From Planctomycetota bacterium (GTDB taxonomy: Bacteria; Planctomycetota; B15-G4), in NCBI GenBank assembly GCA_003644265.1, contig QNBX01000121.1, positions 1 through 13,692 on the forward strand: a stretch of 13,692 bases of DNA. Reading direction: 5' to 3'. This document shows positions 1 through 6,112 of the stretch, piece by piece; position 1 is the stretch's first letter; the number at the start of each line of letters is the position of its first letter. The translations under genes were made by a program, and so were the position numbers. The notes beneath the pieces are model-generated. The model ran no database searches. It was given only the letters and a program-made list of their open reading frames with translations, and was not told the DNA's origin.

Positions 1-14
1 AGCGGTCCTACGAT

Positions 15-40
15 CTCGCCCTCCCGTGAACGGAGGCGAG
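15..40 (+). terminator. Bulged GC-rich hairpin before the first gene
   Basis: Bases 15-24 pair with 32-40 (nine base pairs, C21 bulged, seven-base loop). A TACGAT -10-like hexamer sits just before it at 9-14. The hairpin could end a gene lying left of the window or form part of the leader of the membrane protein starting at 76. There is no T-run, so the assignment is weak. Confidence 0.25.
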
Positions 41-75
41 GCCGACAGGATATCGCCGCCCCCCCCGCCTTCGCC

Positions 76-876
76 ATGGCCACCATTTACCGAGCCCTCT
101 CCACCGCCCTGCTGCTGCTCTGGGGCTACGTCCTGAGCACCGGTCTCGCGGCCGCTGACGGCACCCCCGCCCTGGCCTGGCACCTCAACGTGGGGCTGGT
201 GGCCACGCTGGTGGCGGGCGCCGTGCAGTCGCTGCCCTTCGCCTACTTCCTGGGCACGCACTTCTGGGTCAAGGCCTGGGTGCGCGCCTGCCAGGCGGGC
301 GACGAGTGGGAGCAGCGCCAGCGCCTGTGGATGAAGGGCAACGAGTACCCCTGGATGTACATCGCGCCCTTCGTCACGGCCCTGGGCGCCATCGCCGGGG
401 GCATGGCGGAGACCGGGCGCATCCACCATCTCGTGCATCCGATCCTGATCCTGGCGGCCATGGGCTCCCAGGTCATGGCCATGCTCAGGGTGCCCCGGGC
501 CATGCTGCGCAACAGCGCCCTGATGGACGAGCTGGCCGAGCTGCACCAGCCGCCCAAGCCCGACACGCCCGAGATGGAGGCGCTGCTGGAGGCGGAGCAG
601 GCCGTGGCCCTGCCGCCCATGTTCCAGCTCTCGCGGGTGCTGCTGCTGTTCTCGGTGCAGAGCCTGCTGCTGTGGTCGTACCTGCGCTGGGGCACCGATG
701 GCTACCGCAGGGTGCCGCTGCTGCCCTTCGGCGTGGCCAGCGTGGCCCTGCTGGTGCTGGGGCTGGGGCTCAACGCGCGCTTCGACCCCGACCATCCGGC
801 CAGCCCGGCGCGCAGCTGGGCCCCGGCGCTGCTGGCGGGCGTTGCGGCTGCGGCGGCCCTGACCGTCGTGCTATGA
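76..876 (+). CDS. Multi-pass membrane protein of unknown function
   Basis: A 266-residue integral membrane protein that I do not recognise with certainty. Hydrophobic segments are visible near residues 5-25, 36-60, 93-112, 118-136, 184-204, 212-232 and 249-266, so six or seven helices are likely. A charged loop at 64-91 and a Glu-rich cytosolic-looking linker at 150-180 separate them. Histidines lie in or beside the helices: H36 and H62 bracket the second, and H117, H118 and H121 start the fourth. Such membrane histidines can bind heme or a metal, but here that is only a suggestion. The start at 76 is the first ATG that precedes the first helix. No Shine-Dalgarno sequence precedes it, only a C-run at 60-67. 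A second membrane-protein gene follows 124 bases downstream with its own ribosome site. Confidence 0.7.
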   Translation: MATIYRALSTALLLLWGYVLSTGLAAADGTPALAWHLNVGLVATLVAGAVQSLPFAYFLGTHFWVKAWVRACQAGDEWEQRQRLWMKGNEYPWMYIAPFVTALGAIAGGMAETGRIHHLVHPILILAAMGSQVMAMLRVPRAMLRNSALMDELAELHQPPKPDTPEMEALLEAEQAVALPPMFQLSRVLLLFSVQSLLLWSYLRWGTDGYRRVPLLPFGVASVALLVLGLGLNARFDPDHPASPARSWAPALLAGVAAAAALTVVL

Positions 877-1000
877 AGAGCCGCTCCACGGGGCTCGGAC
901 GGCCTGGCCAACAGCCAAGCCGACCGCTCCAGCGCATGAGCCAGCCGATCCGGCAAGCAGCTCAGGCCCCACACTCCAGCTAGACAGAGGACCGAAGCAG

Positions 1001-1447
1001 ATGAGTATCGGCGGACGACGTGCCACGGTGATGGTGATCTGGGTCGCGGTGGGCATCCTGCTCATCTGGCGCGGCCTGCCCTACACAGGCCTGCGCGAGA
1101 ACGCAGACATCGTCGGCCTGGCCGGCAACGAGCGCTGGATCGCCCTGGGCTGCGGCGTGATCCTGGGCATCGGCAAGGGCATGTCGGCGCTCAAGAAGGG
1201 CGCGCGCCGGGCCGTGCGGCAGATCGTCGACAAGGGCGAGAGCGCCCCGCCGTGGACGATCTTCTCGCCCTTCATGTTCGTGCTGGTGGGCCTGATGGTG
1301 GCCGCCGGGCTGGCCCTGCGCTACGGGCCCTATGACGACACCATCAAAGCCTGGGTGGTGGGCATCCTCTACCCGGGCATCGGCGTGGCCCTGATCATCG
1401 GTGGCCTGCTGGCCCTGTCGGTGCAGCCCGCCGAACCCAAGCGCTGA
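1001..1447 (+). CDS. Small four-helix membrane protein, uncharacterised
   Basis: A 148-residue membrane protein with helices near residues 8-26, 46-62, 87-107 and 115-138. Between helices two and three lies a short, strongly basic loop (KKGARRAVRQIVDKG, residues 65-79), which by the positive-inside rule should be cytoplasmic. The layout, with two short hydrophobic hairpins joined by a basic loop, resembles small uncharacterised membrane proteins I have met in other bacteria, but I cannot name a family. The ATG at 1001 has an AGAGGA purine run at 986-991, nine bases upstream, one of the few clear ribosome sites in the window. The gene lies 124 bases after the upstream membrane-protein gene and is followed by a hairpin at 1492-1512. 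It may share a transcript with that gene, but nothing links their functions. Confidence 0.7.
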   Translation: MSIGGRRATVMVIWVAVGILLIWRGLPYTGLRENADIVGLAGNERWIALGCGVILGIGKGMSALKKGARRAVRQIVDKGESAPPWTIFSPFMFVLVGLMVAAGLALRYGPYDDTIKAWVVGILYPGIGVALIIGGLLALSVQPAEPKR

Positions 1448-1491
1448 GGCCCCGTCAGCTGCGGGCCGTGAGCCCCTGAGGTCCTGAGGAC

Positions 1492-1512
1492 GCGCCCCCC
1501 TCGCGGGGGCGC
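1492..1512 (+). terminator. Hairpin terminator after the four-helix membrane protein
   Basis: GCGCCCCC (1492-1499) pairs perfectly with GGGGGCGC (1505-1512) around a five-base loop, 45 bases past the stop codon at 1447. The following bases (TCGATTTGTCCTG) are only modestly T-rich, so it is a GC-strong but T-poor intrinsic terminator candidate. Confidence 0.5.
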
Positions 1513-1586
1513 TCGATTTGTCCTGTCCTGTCCCGGGCGGGCTCTGCGCTGTGAGTGTGAGATGGCATCCACTCCCCGGAGCCCCC

Positions 1587-2498
1587 ATGTCCGCCAAGCG
1601 CCGCCGCCGCCCCGAGAACGTGGCCGGTGAGCTGTTCGTCGATGACTCCTGCATCGACTGCGACACCTGTCGCTGGATGGCGCCCGCGAGCTTTGATCGC
1701 GAGGCGGGCAAGAGTCGCGTGCACACCCAGCCCGACGAGCCCGAACAGCTCCTCGCGGCGCTGAGGGCCCTGGTCTCCTGCCCCACGGGCTCCATCCGCA
1801 GCGAGGGCAAACTAGAGCAGCTGCCCGAGGCCATGGCCGGACTGCCCGCCCCCGTGGACGGCCCCGTGCTGCACTGCGGCTGGCACGCCGAGGCCAGCTT
1901 CGGCGCGGCCAGCTGGCTGATCCTGCGTGAGTCGGGCAACGTGCTGGTGGACAGCCCGCGCTTCGCCGCACCGCTGGTGGAGCGCATCGAGGCCCTGGGG
2001 GGCGTGCACACCATGGTGCTGACGCACAAGGACGACGTGGCCGATCACGCGCGTTTTGCCGAGCGCTTCGGCGCCCGCCGCATCCTGCACGCCGGCGACA
2101 TGGGCCCGGGCCTGGCCGAGGTGGAGGTGCTGCTCGAAGGCAGCGACGAGGTGCAGCTGGCCCCCGGCCTGACCATCATCCCCACGCCGGGCCACACCGC
2201 GGGCAGCCTGTGCCTGGCGGTCGATCGCACCTGGCTGTTCACGGGCGACCACCTGGCCTGGAGCGAGCGGCGTGGCGCGCTGACGGCTTTTCCCGAGCAT
2301 TGCTGGCACGACTGGGAGCTGCAGCGCGCGTCGGTGGAGCGCCTCATGGCCCAGCGCTTCTCCTGGGTGCTGCCCGGTCATGGCCGCATGGTGCAGCTGC
2401 CGCCGGCCGAGATGGCCCTGGCCCTGGCCGACTGCGTGGCCTGGATGGCGAGTGTGAAGCCCGCCGGGCACGCGCCCACGGCTGAGCCCGGCGGCTGA
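1587..2498 (+). CDS. Ferredoxin-metallo-beta-lactamase fold hydrolase fusion
   Basis: A 303-residue two-domain protein. Residues 13-72 form a one-cluster ferredoxin: C22, C25 and C28 in CxxCxxC plus C65 followed by proline, enough for one [4Fe-4S] cluster. Residues 90-290 are a metallo-beta-lactamase (glyoxalase II-like) fold. The usual HxHxDH metal motif appears as H147-K-D-D-V-A-D153-H154, in which the second His is replaced by acidic residues. Further likely ligands are H203 (TPGHTAGS), D221 (FTGDH) and H265 (LPGHG). No signal peptide is present, so it is cytoplasmic. The natural substrate is unknown; hydrolytic or redox chemistry coupled to the cluster is inference. The ATG at 1587 is preferred over the upstream in-frame TTG at 1518 because GGAG lies five bases before it and the extra 23 residues look non-coding. 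A paralogous free ferredoxin is encoded at 3235. Confidence 0.88.
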   Translation: MSAKRRRRPENVAGELFVDDSCIDCDTCRWMAPASFDREAGKSRVHTQPDEPEQLLAALRALVSCPTGSIRSEGKLEQLPEAMAGLPAPVDGPVLHCGWHAEASFGAASWLILRESGNVLVDSPRFAAPLVERIEALGGVHTMVLTHKDDVADHARFAERFGARRILHAGDMGPGLAEVEVLLEGSDEVQLAPGLTIIPTPGHTAGSLCLAVDRTWLFTGDHLAWSERRGALTAFPEHCWHDWELQRASVERLMAQRFSWVLPGHGRMVQLPPAEMALALADCVAWMASVKPAGHAPTAEPGG

Positions 2499-2576
2499 CG
2501 GCGGCGGGTGTGCGCGACGCACGGGCCCGGCACCCCGGGCGGCTGACGGCGGGTTGCGCGCCACGGCTGACGGCGG
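2493..2576. repeat. Three copies of a 12-base direct repeat on a 24-base spacing
   Basis: GGCTGACGGCGG occurs exactly at 2493-2504, 2541-2552 and 2565-2576, with start-to-start distances of 48 and 24. The first copy contains the stop codon of the hydrolase gene (TGA 2496-2498), and the third supplies the -35 hexamer of the promoter of the next gene. A second shared word, GCGCGACGC, recurs at 2512-2520 and 2581-2589. It may be a decayed tandem duplication or repeated operator sites. Confidence 0.6.
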
Positions 2577-2595
2577 CCGCGCGCGACGCTACCCT
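2567..2595 (+). promoter_or_regulatory. Sigma70-like promoter for a probable leaderless mRNA
   Basis: CTGACG (2567-2572) and TACCCT (2590-2595) are separated by 17 bases. Seven bases after the -10 box comes the ATG at 2603, so transcription would begin at or within a base of the start codon and leave no room for a Shine-Dalgarno sequence; none is visible. The same -10-to-start distance occurs at the symporter gene start (8328). Confidence 0.5.
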
Positions 2596-2602
2596 CGGGC
2601 GC

Positions 2603-3046
2603 ATGGCCCGCTTCCCCGGCACCGAGAACCAGCACAACCGCGACGGCTTTCTGCCGGGGCAGGTGGTGCGCTTTCGTCGCAGCCGCGCCAACGGCTCACG
2701 CGGGCTGGCCGACCGGTGCGGCTTCGTGACCGAGGTGCGCCCGGGCTCCGCCCAGGTGCTGGTGGGCGTCGACGGCGAGGGCACCTGGATCGAGTCCGGC
2801 TCGCTGCTGGCCGAGCCGACCCTGCCGGACGCCGAGCTGGAGCGCCTGCGCCAGGTCTTCAGCGCCCTGGGCGGCATCCGCATCGAGTTCGACCTGCACG
2901 AGTGGACGGTCTACACCGAGGCCGTGCCCGCCGACGCCGTGGACCGCGTGCGCAGCCTGCTGGGCCAGCGCCTGGCCAGCTTCACCCTGGCGGCTCACGG
3001 GGTCCACGAGCTGGCCGCGCGGCTGGTGCTCTCGCCCTCGGACTGA
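2603..3046 (+). CDS. Hypothetical protein, 147 residues
   Basis: I do not recognise this protein. It is soluble, with no signal peptide or membrane segment. Residues 15-70 are rich in Gly, Val and Arg and alternate like beta strands (QVVRFRRS, GFVTEVRPG, VLVGVDGEGTWIESGSLL), a pattern that could be a small SH3/KOW-like barrel. The rest (75-147) reads as helix-strand-strand-helix with a long amphipathic segment at residues 78-89. The start at 2603 was chosen because a promoter -10 box ends at 2595. The in-frame extension back to 2510 would run through the direct-repeat block and would give a low-complexity Arg/Ala tail. It is monocistronic by position, with the ferredoxin gene 188 bases downstream having its own promoter candidate. 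Codon third-position GC matches its neighbours. Confidence 0.65.
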   Translation: MARFPGTENQHNRDGFLPGQVVRFRRSRANGSRGLADRCGFVTEVRPGSAQVLVGVDGEGTWIESGSLLAEPTLPDAELERLRQVFSALGGIRIEFDLHEWTVYTEAVPADAVDRVRSLLGQRLASFTLAAHGVHELAARLVLSPSD

Positions 3047-3058
3047 GATCCCATCTCA
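3044..3058 (+). other. Perfect inverted repeat overlapping a stop codon
   Basis: TGAGAT (3044-3049) and ATCTCA (3053-3058) form a six-base-pair hairpin with a CCC loop. Its first three bases are the stop codon of the 147-residue protein. A larger hairpin follows at 3070-3093, so the two may together end transcription. Confidence 0.4.
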
Positions 3059-3069
3059 ACGCTTGTTGG

Positions 3070-3093
3070 CCTGCGCGCTGCGCGGCTCGCAGG
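3070..3093 (+). terminator. Weak hairpin downstream of the hypothetical gene
   Basis: CCTGCG (3070-3075) pairs with CGCAGG (3088-3093) around a 12-base GC-rich loop. TTGG just before (3066-3069) and CCAA at 3101-3104 give outer pairing. There is no T-run, so this is a weak terminator call. Confidence 0.3.
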
Positions 3094-3142
3094 GCGGCTT
3101 CCAACGGAGTTTCGGCCCTGCTGGTCGGGACACCCTGAGCCC

Positions 3143-3171
3143 TGGACCGCACCCCAATCCGGGTCTATCAT
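3143..3171 (+). promoter_or_regulatory. Candidate promoter of the stand-alone ferredoxin
   Basis: TGGACC (3143-3148) and TATCAT (3166-3171) lie 17 bases apart. The -10 box is one of the few AT-rich hexamers in the region. The predicted start near 3178 leaves a leader of about 55 bases before the ATG at 3235. Confidence 0.4.
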
Positions 3172-3234
3172 TCGCCTCCTTCGCATCCGCATCTACCGGC
3201 GGCGAGCTGCCGTCACCCCCACACGACACGAGCC

Positions 3235-3465
3235 ATGGCCGACGTCAACGACAAGTACGCAGACAACGTTCCGGGTCCCTTCTACGTCGACTCGCAGTGC
3301 ATCCTGTGCCACCTGTGCTCGGACATCGCCCCTGCGATGTTCAAGGAGAGCGAAGACGGCGACCACGACCGCGTCCACACCCAGCCCGCGACGGACGAAG
3401 AGATCGCGCTCTGCATCGAGGCCATGGAGCAGTGCCCCGTCGAGGCCATCGGCGCCGACGGCTGA
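3235..3465 (+). CDS. One-cluster [4Fe-4S] ferredoxin
   Basis: A 76-residue acidic electron carrier of the short single-cluster type. C22, C25 and C28 in CxxCxxC, with C67 before proline, can hold one [4Fe-4S] cluster; an extra C60 is not part of the motif. The sequence aligns closely with the N-terminal domain of the hydrolase encoded at 1587. The three cluster cysteines fall at the same residue numbers, the segment after them contains the identical word VHTQP (residues 47-51), and the fourth cysteine follows at nearly the same distance. The two are therefore paralogous modules, and this protein may exchange electrons with the same partners, though no partner gene is adjacent. No Shine-Dalgarno sequence precedes the ATG. 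The gene is flanked by its own candidate promoter (3143-3171) and a strong inverted repeat (3483-3523), so it is probably transcribed alone. Confidence 0.9.
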   Translation: MADVNDKYADNVPGPFYVDSQCILCHLCSDIAPAMFKESEDGDHDRVHTQPATDEEIALCIEAMEQCPVEAIGADG

Positions 3466-3482
3466 GCGGCTGCGGCTCAACA

Positions 3483-3523
3483 GCCGCGTGGCCAGATGAT
3501 CAGCGCGGGCTGAGCCACGCGGC
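3483..3523 (+). terminator. Ten-base-pair inverted repeat after the ferredoxin gene
   Basis: GCCGCGTGGC (3483-3492) is perfectly complementary to GCCACGCGGC (3514-3523), with a 21-base loop, 17 bases past the ferredoxin stop. The long loop and missing T-run are unusual for an intrinsic terminator. Because it sits just ahead of the O-acetylation operon promoter, it could also be a protein-binding palindrome. Confidence 0.4.
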
Positions 3524-3560
3524 GCCGTGACGCCCACTGGGGCCGTGCCGATGGCTCGGC

Positions 3561-3566
3561 TACGGT
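3561..3566 (+). promoter_or_regulatory. Candidate -10 box of the O-acetylation operon
   Basis: TACGGT at 3561-3566 in the context CGGCTACGGTGGGCG resembles the -10 context upstream of the gene at 2603 (CGCTACCCTCGGGCG). No good -35 hexamer lies 17 bases upstream (TGGGGC), so an activator or another sigma factor may be needed. The leader to the ATG at 3624 would be about 50 bases. Confidence 0.3.
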
Positions 3567-3623
3567 GGGCGCTCCTCCCTGGGCGTGCCTCGCGCCCATC
3601 GCCCGACATCCGCAGCAGCCGGC

Positions 3624-5024
3624 ATGATCTTCTCGACCTTCTCGTTCTTGCTGCTGTTCCTGCCAGCGGTGTTCCTGGCGTACACGCTGGCGCTGCGCAG
3701 CGAGCGTGTGCGCACGGCCAAGAGCGTGCTGGTGGTGGCGTCGCTGTTCTTCTACTGGGTAGGCAGCGGTGCGTTCTTCGGGTGGTTCGTGGCCAGCGTG
3801 TTGTTCAACTACGTGCTGGGTCGTCGGCTCTCGCTGCTGCGGGAGCGCGGCGCCGCCCGGGCCGCCCGCCTGGTGCTGACCCTGGGCATCGTGGGCAACG
3901 TGACCCTGCTCGGCTACTACAAGTACGCCAACTTCACGATCTTCAACCTGAACATGATGTTCGACCTGGAGATGACGTACCTCTACATCGTGCTGCCCAT
4001 TGGCATCTCGTTCTTCACGTTCCAGCTGATCGCGTACTTGGTCGACAGCTACCGTGGGCTCACCAGTCATTACGGGTTGCTCGACTACCTGCTCTTCATC
4101 ACGTTCTTCCCGCAGCTGGTCGTGGGTCCCATCGTGCACCACAACGACGTGGTGCCGCAGTACCAGGAGATGGGACGCAAGACCCAGCGTTCGAGCAGCA
4201 TCGCCCTGGGCCTGTTCCTGTTCTCCGTGGGCTGCGCCAAGAAGCTGCTGCTGGCCGACCCTCTCACCCGCTGGGCCCAGGAGGGCTTCGACCACACCGA
4301 GCTGCTCAGCATGGTGGAGGCCTGGGCCGCCTCGGTGAGCTACACGCTGTCGTACTACTTTGACCTGTCGGGCTACGCCGACATGGCCATCGGGCTGGGA
4401 CTCCTGTTTGGCATCAGCCTGCCGATCAACTTCAACTCGCCCTACAAGGCGCGCAACTTCGCCGATTACTGGCAGCGCTGGCACATCACGCTCTCGCGCT
4501 TCCTGGGCGACTACGTCTTCCGCTCGATCTACAAGAAGGGCGGCGGCAGCGCGCTGTTCTACGTCGCCATCATGGGCACGTTCCTGGTGTCGGGCTTCTG
4601 GCACGGGGCCGGCTGGACCTTCGTGGTGTGGGGCGTGGTCAACGGCGTGTTTGTGGCCATGTCCCACGCCATGCAGCGGCGCGAGTGGGCCCTGCCTTTG
4701 CCCCTGGCCTGGGGGCTCACGTTTCTGGGCGTGGTGGGCGTGCGCGTGCTGTTTGTGTCGAGCAGCTTCGGCGACGCATCGGACGTGTTCGTGGCCGCCT
4801 TCGACTGGAGCTCGTTCTCGCTGAGCGGGCACACGTACCTGGCGATCAAGCAGCCGGCCTACATGCTCGCGGGCCTGGCCATCGTGTTCCTGCTCCCCAA
4901 CAGCAATCGCCTGCGGGAGCGATTCCGCCCCGATTGGCGGCACGCACTGGTGACCGCAGGACTGATGCTGGCCTGCCTGTTCGACATGAGCCGGCCCATG
5001 GACTTCCTCTACTTCCAGTTCTGA
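3624..5024 (+). CDS. MBOAT family O-acetyltransferase (AlgI-like)
   Basis: A 466-residue polytopic membrane protein with the usual length and hallmarks of the AlgI/DltB branch of the MBOAT family, which moves acetyl groups across the inner membrane to an extracytoplasmic polymer. Visible motifs, in order, are LPIGISFFTFQ (124-134), GPIVHH (168-173), FDLSGYADMAIG (246-257), INFNSPY (268-274), DYWQRWHITLS (281-291, including H287) and SGFWHGAGW (323-331). H327 is the invariant catalytic histidine. The ATG at 3624 fits the family's N-terminus (MIFSTFSFLLLFLP) better than an in-frame GTG at 3585, which would add a non-conserved 13-residue tail. Its stop overlaps the next start as TGATG, so the two genes are translationally coupled. 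The acetyl acceptor (alginate-like or another exopolysaccharide) cannot be told from this window, because no polymerase or glycosyltransferase gene is adjacent. Confidence 0.95.
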   Translation: MIFSTFSFLLLFLPAVFLAYTLALRSERVRTAKSVLVVASLFFYWVGSGAFFGWFVASVLFNYVLGRRLSLLRERGAARAARLVLTLGIVGNVTLLGYYKYANFTIFNLNMMFDLEMTYLYIVLPIGISFFTFQLIAYLVDSYRGLTSHYGLLDYLLFITFFPQLVVGPIVHHNDVVPQYQEMGRKTQRSSSIALGLFLFSVGCAKKLLLADPLTRWAQEGFDHTELLSMVEAWAASVSYTLSYYFDLSGYADMAIGLGLLFGISLPINFNSPYKARNFADYWQRWHITLSRFLGDYVFRSIYKKGGGSALFYVAIMGTFLVSGFWHGAGWTFVVWGVVNGVFVAMSHAMQRREWALPLPLAWGLTFLGVVGVRVLFVSSSFGDASDVFVAAFDWSSFSLSGHTYLAIKQPAYMLAGLAIVFLLPNSNRLRERFRPDWRHALVTAGLMLACLFDMSRPMDFLYFQF

Positions 5025-6112
5025 TGAGCCCACCATCCCAGCCCCACAACCGAGACGCGCACCAGGCCGGCTCCACGCCGGCCGCGTCTGACAGCTGCGC
5101 TGCGTCCGGCGAGCCCGGCACGTCGCAGCGGTCCGCGCGCGCCTGGTTGCTGCGCGTGGCGACTTTGGTGCTTGTGGCCGGTCTGATCGTGTCGGCGCTG
5201 GCCAAGGCCACGCTGATCGGGCCCTTGTTCGGGGACGTGGACCTCGAACTCGAGGGCGGCGTGCAGACCCTGCTCGTGGGCGCGTCCCATGCCGCCTGCG
5301 CCTTCAATCCGGAGGTGCTCAGCGGGGACGCCCTGGGGCAGGTGGTCAGCGTGGCACGGCAGGCGGAGCTCATGCTCTCCACCGACGCCAAGCTGGAGGC
5401 GCTGCTGGACGACAATCCGGGCGTGCGCCGGGTGATCCTCGCGGTCTCTCCCATTCACATGGCGACCTGGCAAGACGAGCACCTGTTCGGCCGCAGCCCC
5501 CACTCGCGCGCCCAGATCATGGACTACTACCCGCTGTACGGCGAGCACACCCGGGCGCTGCTCCCGCTCAGCAACCCGGACGTGCTGCTGGCAGCGCTCA
5601 AGTACGATTTTGGCGTGCCCTTCAACTACACCGACGACACCGGTCTGTACGTGCGCCACCTGCTGGGCCAGATGCAGCCGCAACACTATCGCTTCTGGGG
5701 TGGCTACACGCCGCCCGGCGGGACGCACGTGGCCCAGCGCTGGGCCGACTTCGTGATCAAGAAGTACTTCTACGAGGACGGCGAAGTGGGTGGCGTGTCG
5801 GAGCTGGCGATCCAGAGCCTGGAGCGCTTGGCGCAGCGGGTTCACGAGCGAGGGATCCAGCTGGTGCTGGTGGACACGCCGGCCCACGAGCGCTTCCGCG
5901 TGGCGATCCCCGAGCGCCACAAGCTCGCCTACGCCGCGTTGCTCAAGGACCTGGTGGAGCGTTTCCCCACGATCCGCATCGTGAACCACGCGGACATGGC
6001 CCTGCCCGACGAGTGGTTCTACGACCCGGACCACCTCAACCGGGGCGGCGGCGAGGCCTACTCCGCCATCTTGCTGGAGACGCTCACGGAGTTGCTCGCG
6101 GAGGAGTCGTGA
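5024..6112 (+). CDS. Membrane-anchored SGNH-like protein, partner of the O-acetyltransferase
   Basis: A 362-residue protein with a Ser/Ala/Pro-rich cytoplasmic N-terminus (1-40), one membrane anchor (residues 41-62) and a periplasmic domain. LLVGASHA (83-90) puts S88 in the block I nucleophile position. YDPDHLNRGG (333-342) supplies D334 and H337, the DxxH of block V in SGNH hydrolases. This matches the role of AlgX/AlgJ or DltD-type partners, which accept an acetyl or acyl group from an MBOAT protein and pass it to the polymer. Classical block II and III residues are not obvious; VSPIHM (141-146) may sit in their place. The start at 5024 overlaps the upstream stop (TGATG) and gives the signal anchor at the right distance. 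The stop overlaps the next start in the same way. The family assignment rests on motifs and operon position. Confidence 0.8.
   Translation: MSPPSQPHNRDAHQAGSTPAASDSCAASGEPGTSQRSARAWLLRVATLVLVAGLIVSALAKATLIGPLFGDVDLELEGGVQTLLVGASHAACAFNPEVLSGDALGQVVSVARQAELMLSTDAKLEALLDDNPGVRRVILAVSPIHMATWQDEHLFGRSPHSRAQIMDYYPLYGEHTRALLPLSNPDVLLAALKYDFGVPFNYTDDTGLYVRHLLGQMQPQHYRFWGGYTPPGGTHVAQRWADFVIKKYFYEDGEVGGVSELAIQSLERLAQRVHERGIQLVLVDTPAHERFRVAIPERHKLAYAALLKDLVERFPTIRIVNHADMALPDEWFYDPDHLNRGGGEAYSAILLETLTELLAEES

Noticed and set aside
1518..1586. Upstream in-frame TTG start for the ferredoxin-hydrolase fusion
   Set aside because: The added residues overlap the leader directly after a terminator hairpin, and the ATG at 1587 has GGAG at a proper distance.
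4628..5023. N-terminal extension of the first SGNH-like protein into the O-acetyltransferase gene
   Set aside because: It would overlap the MBOAT gene by almost 400 bases and place the membrane anchor far inside the protein. The TGATG overlap at 5022-5026 is the natural start.
3477..5036. A 519-codon open frame on the minus strand opposite the O-acetyltransferase gene
   Set aside because: It reads as His/Gln/Glu-rich low-complexity protein with no domain, typical of the antisense of a very GC-rich gene. The plus-strand frame carries all MBOAT motifs.
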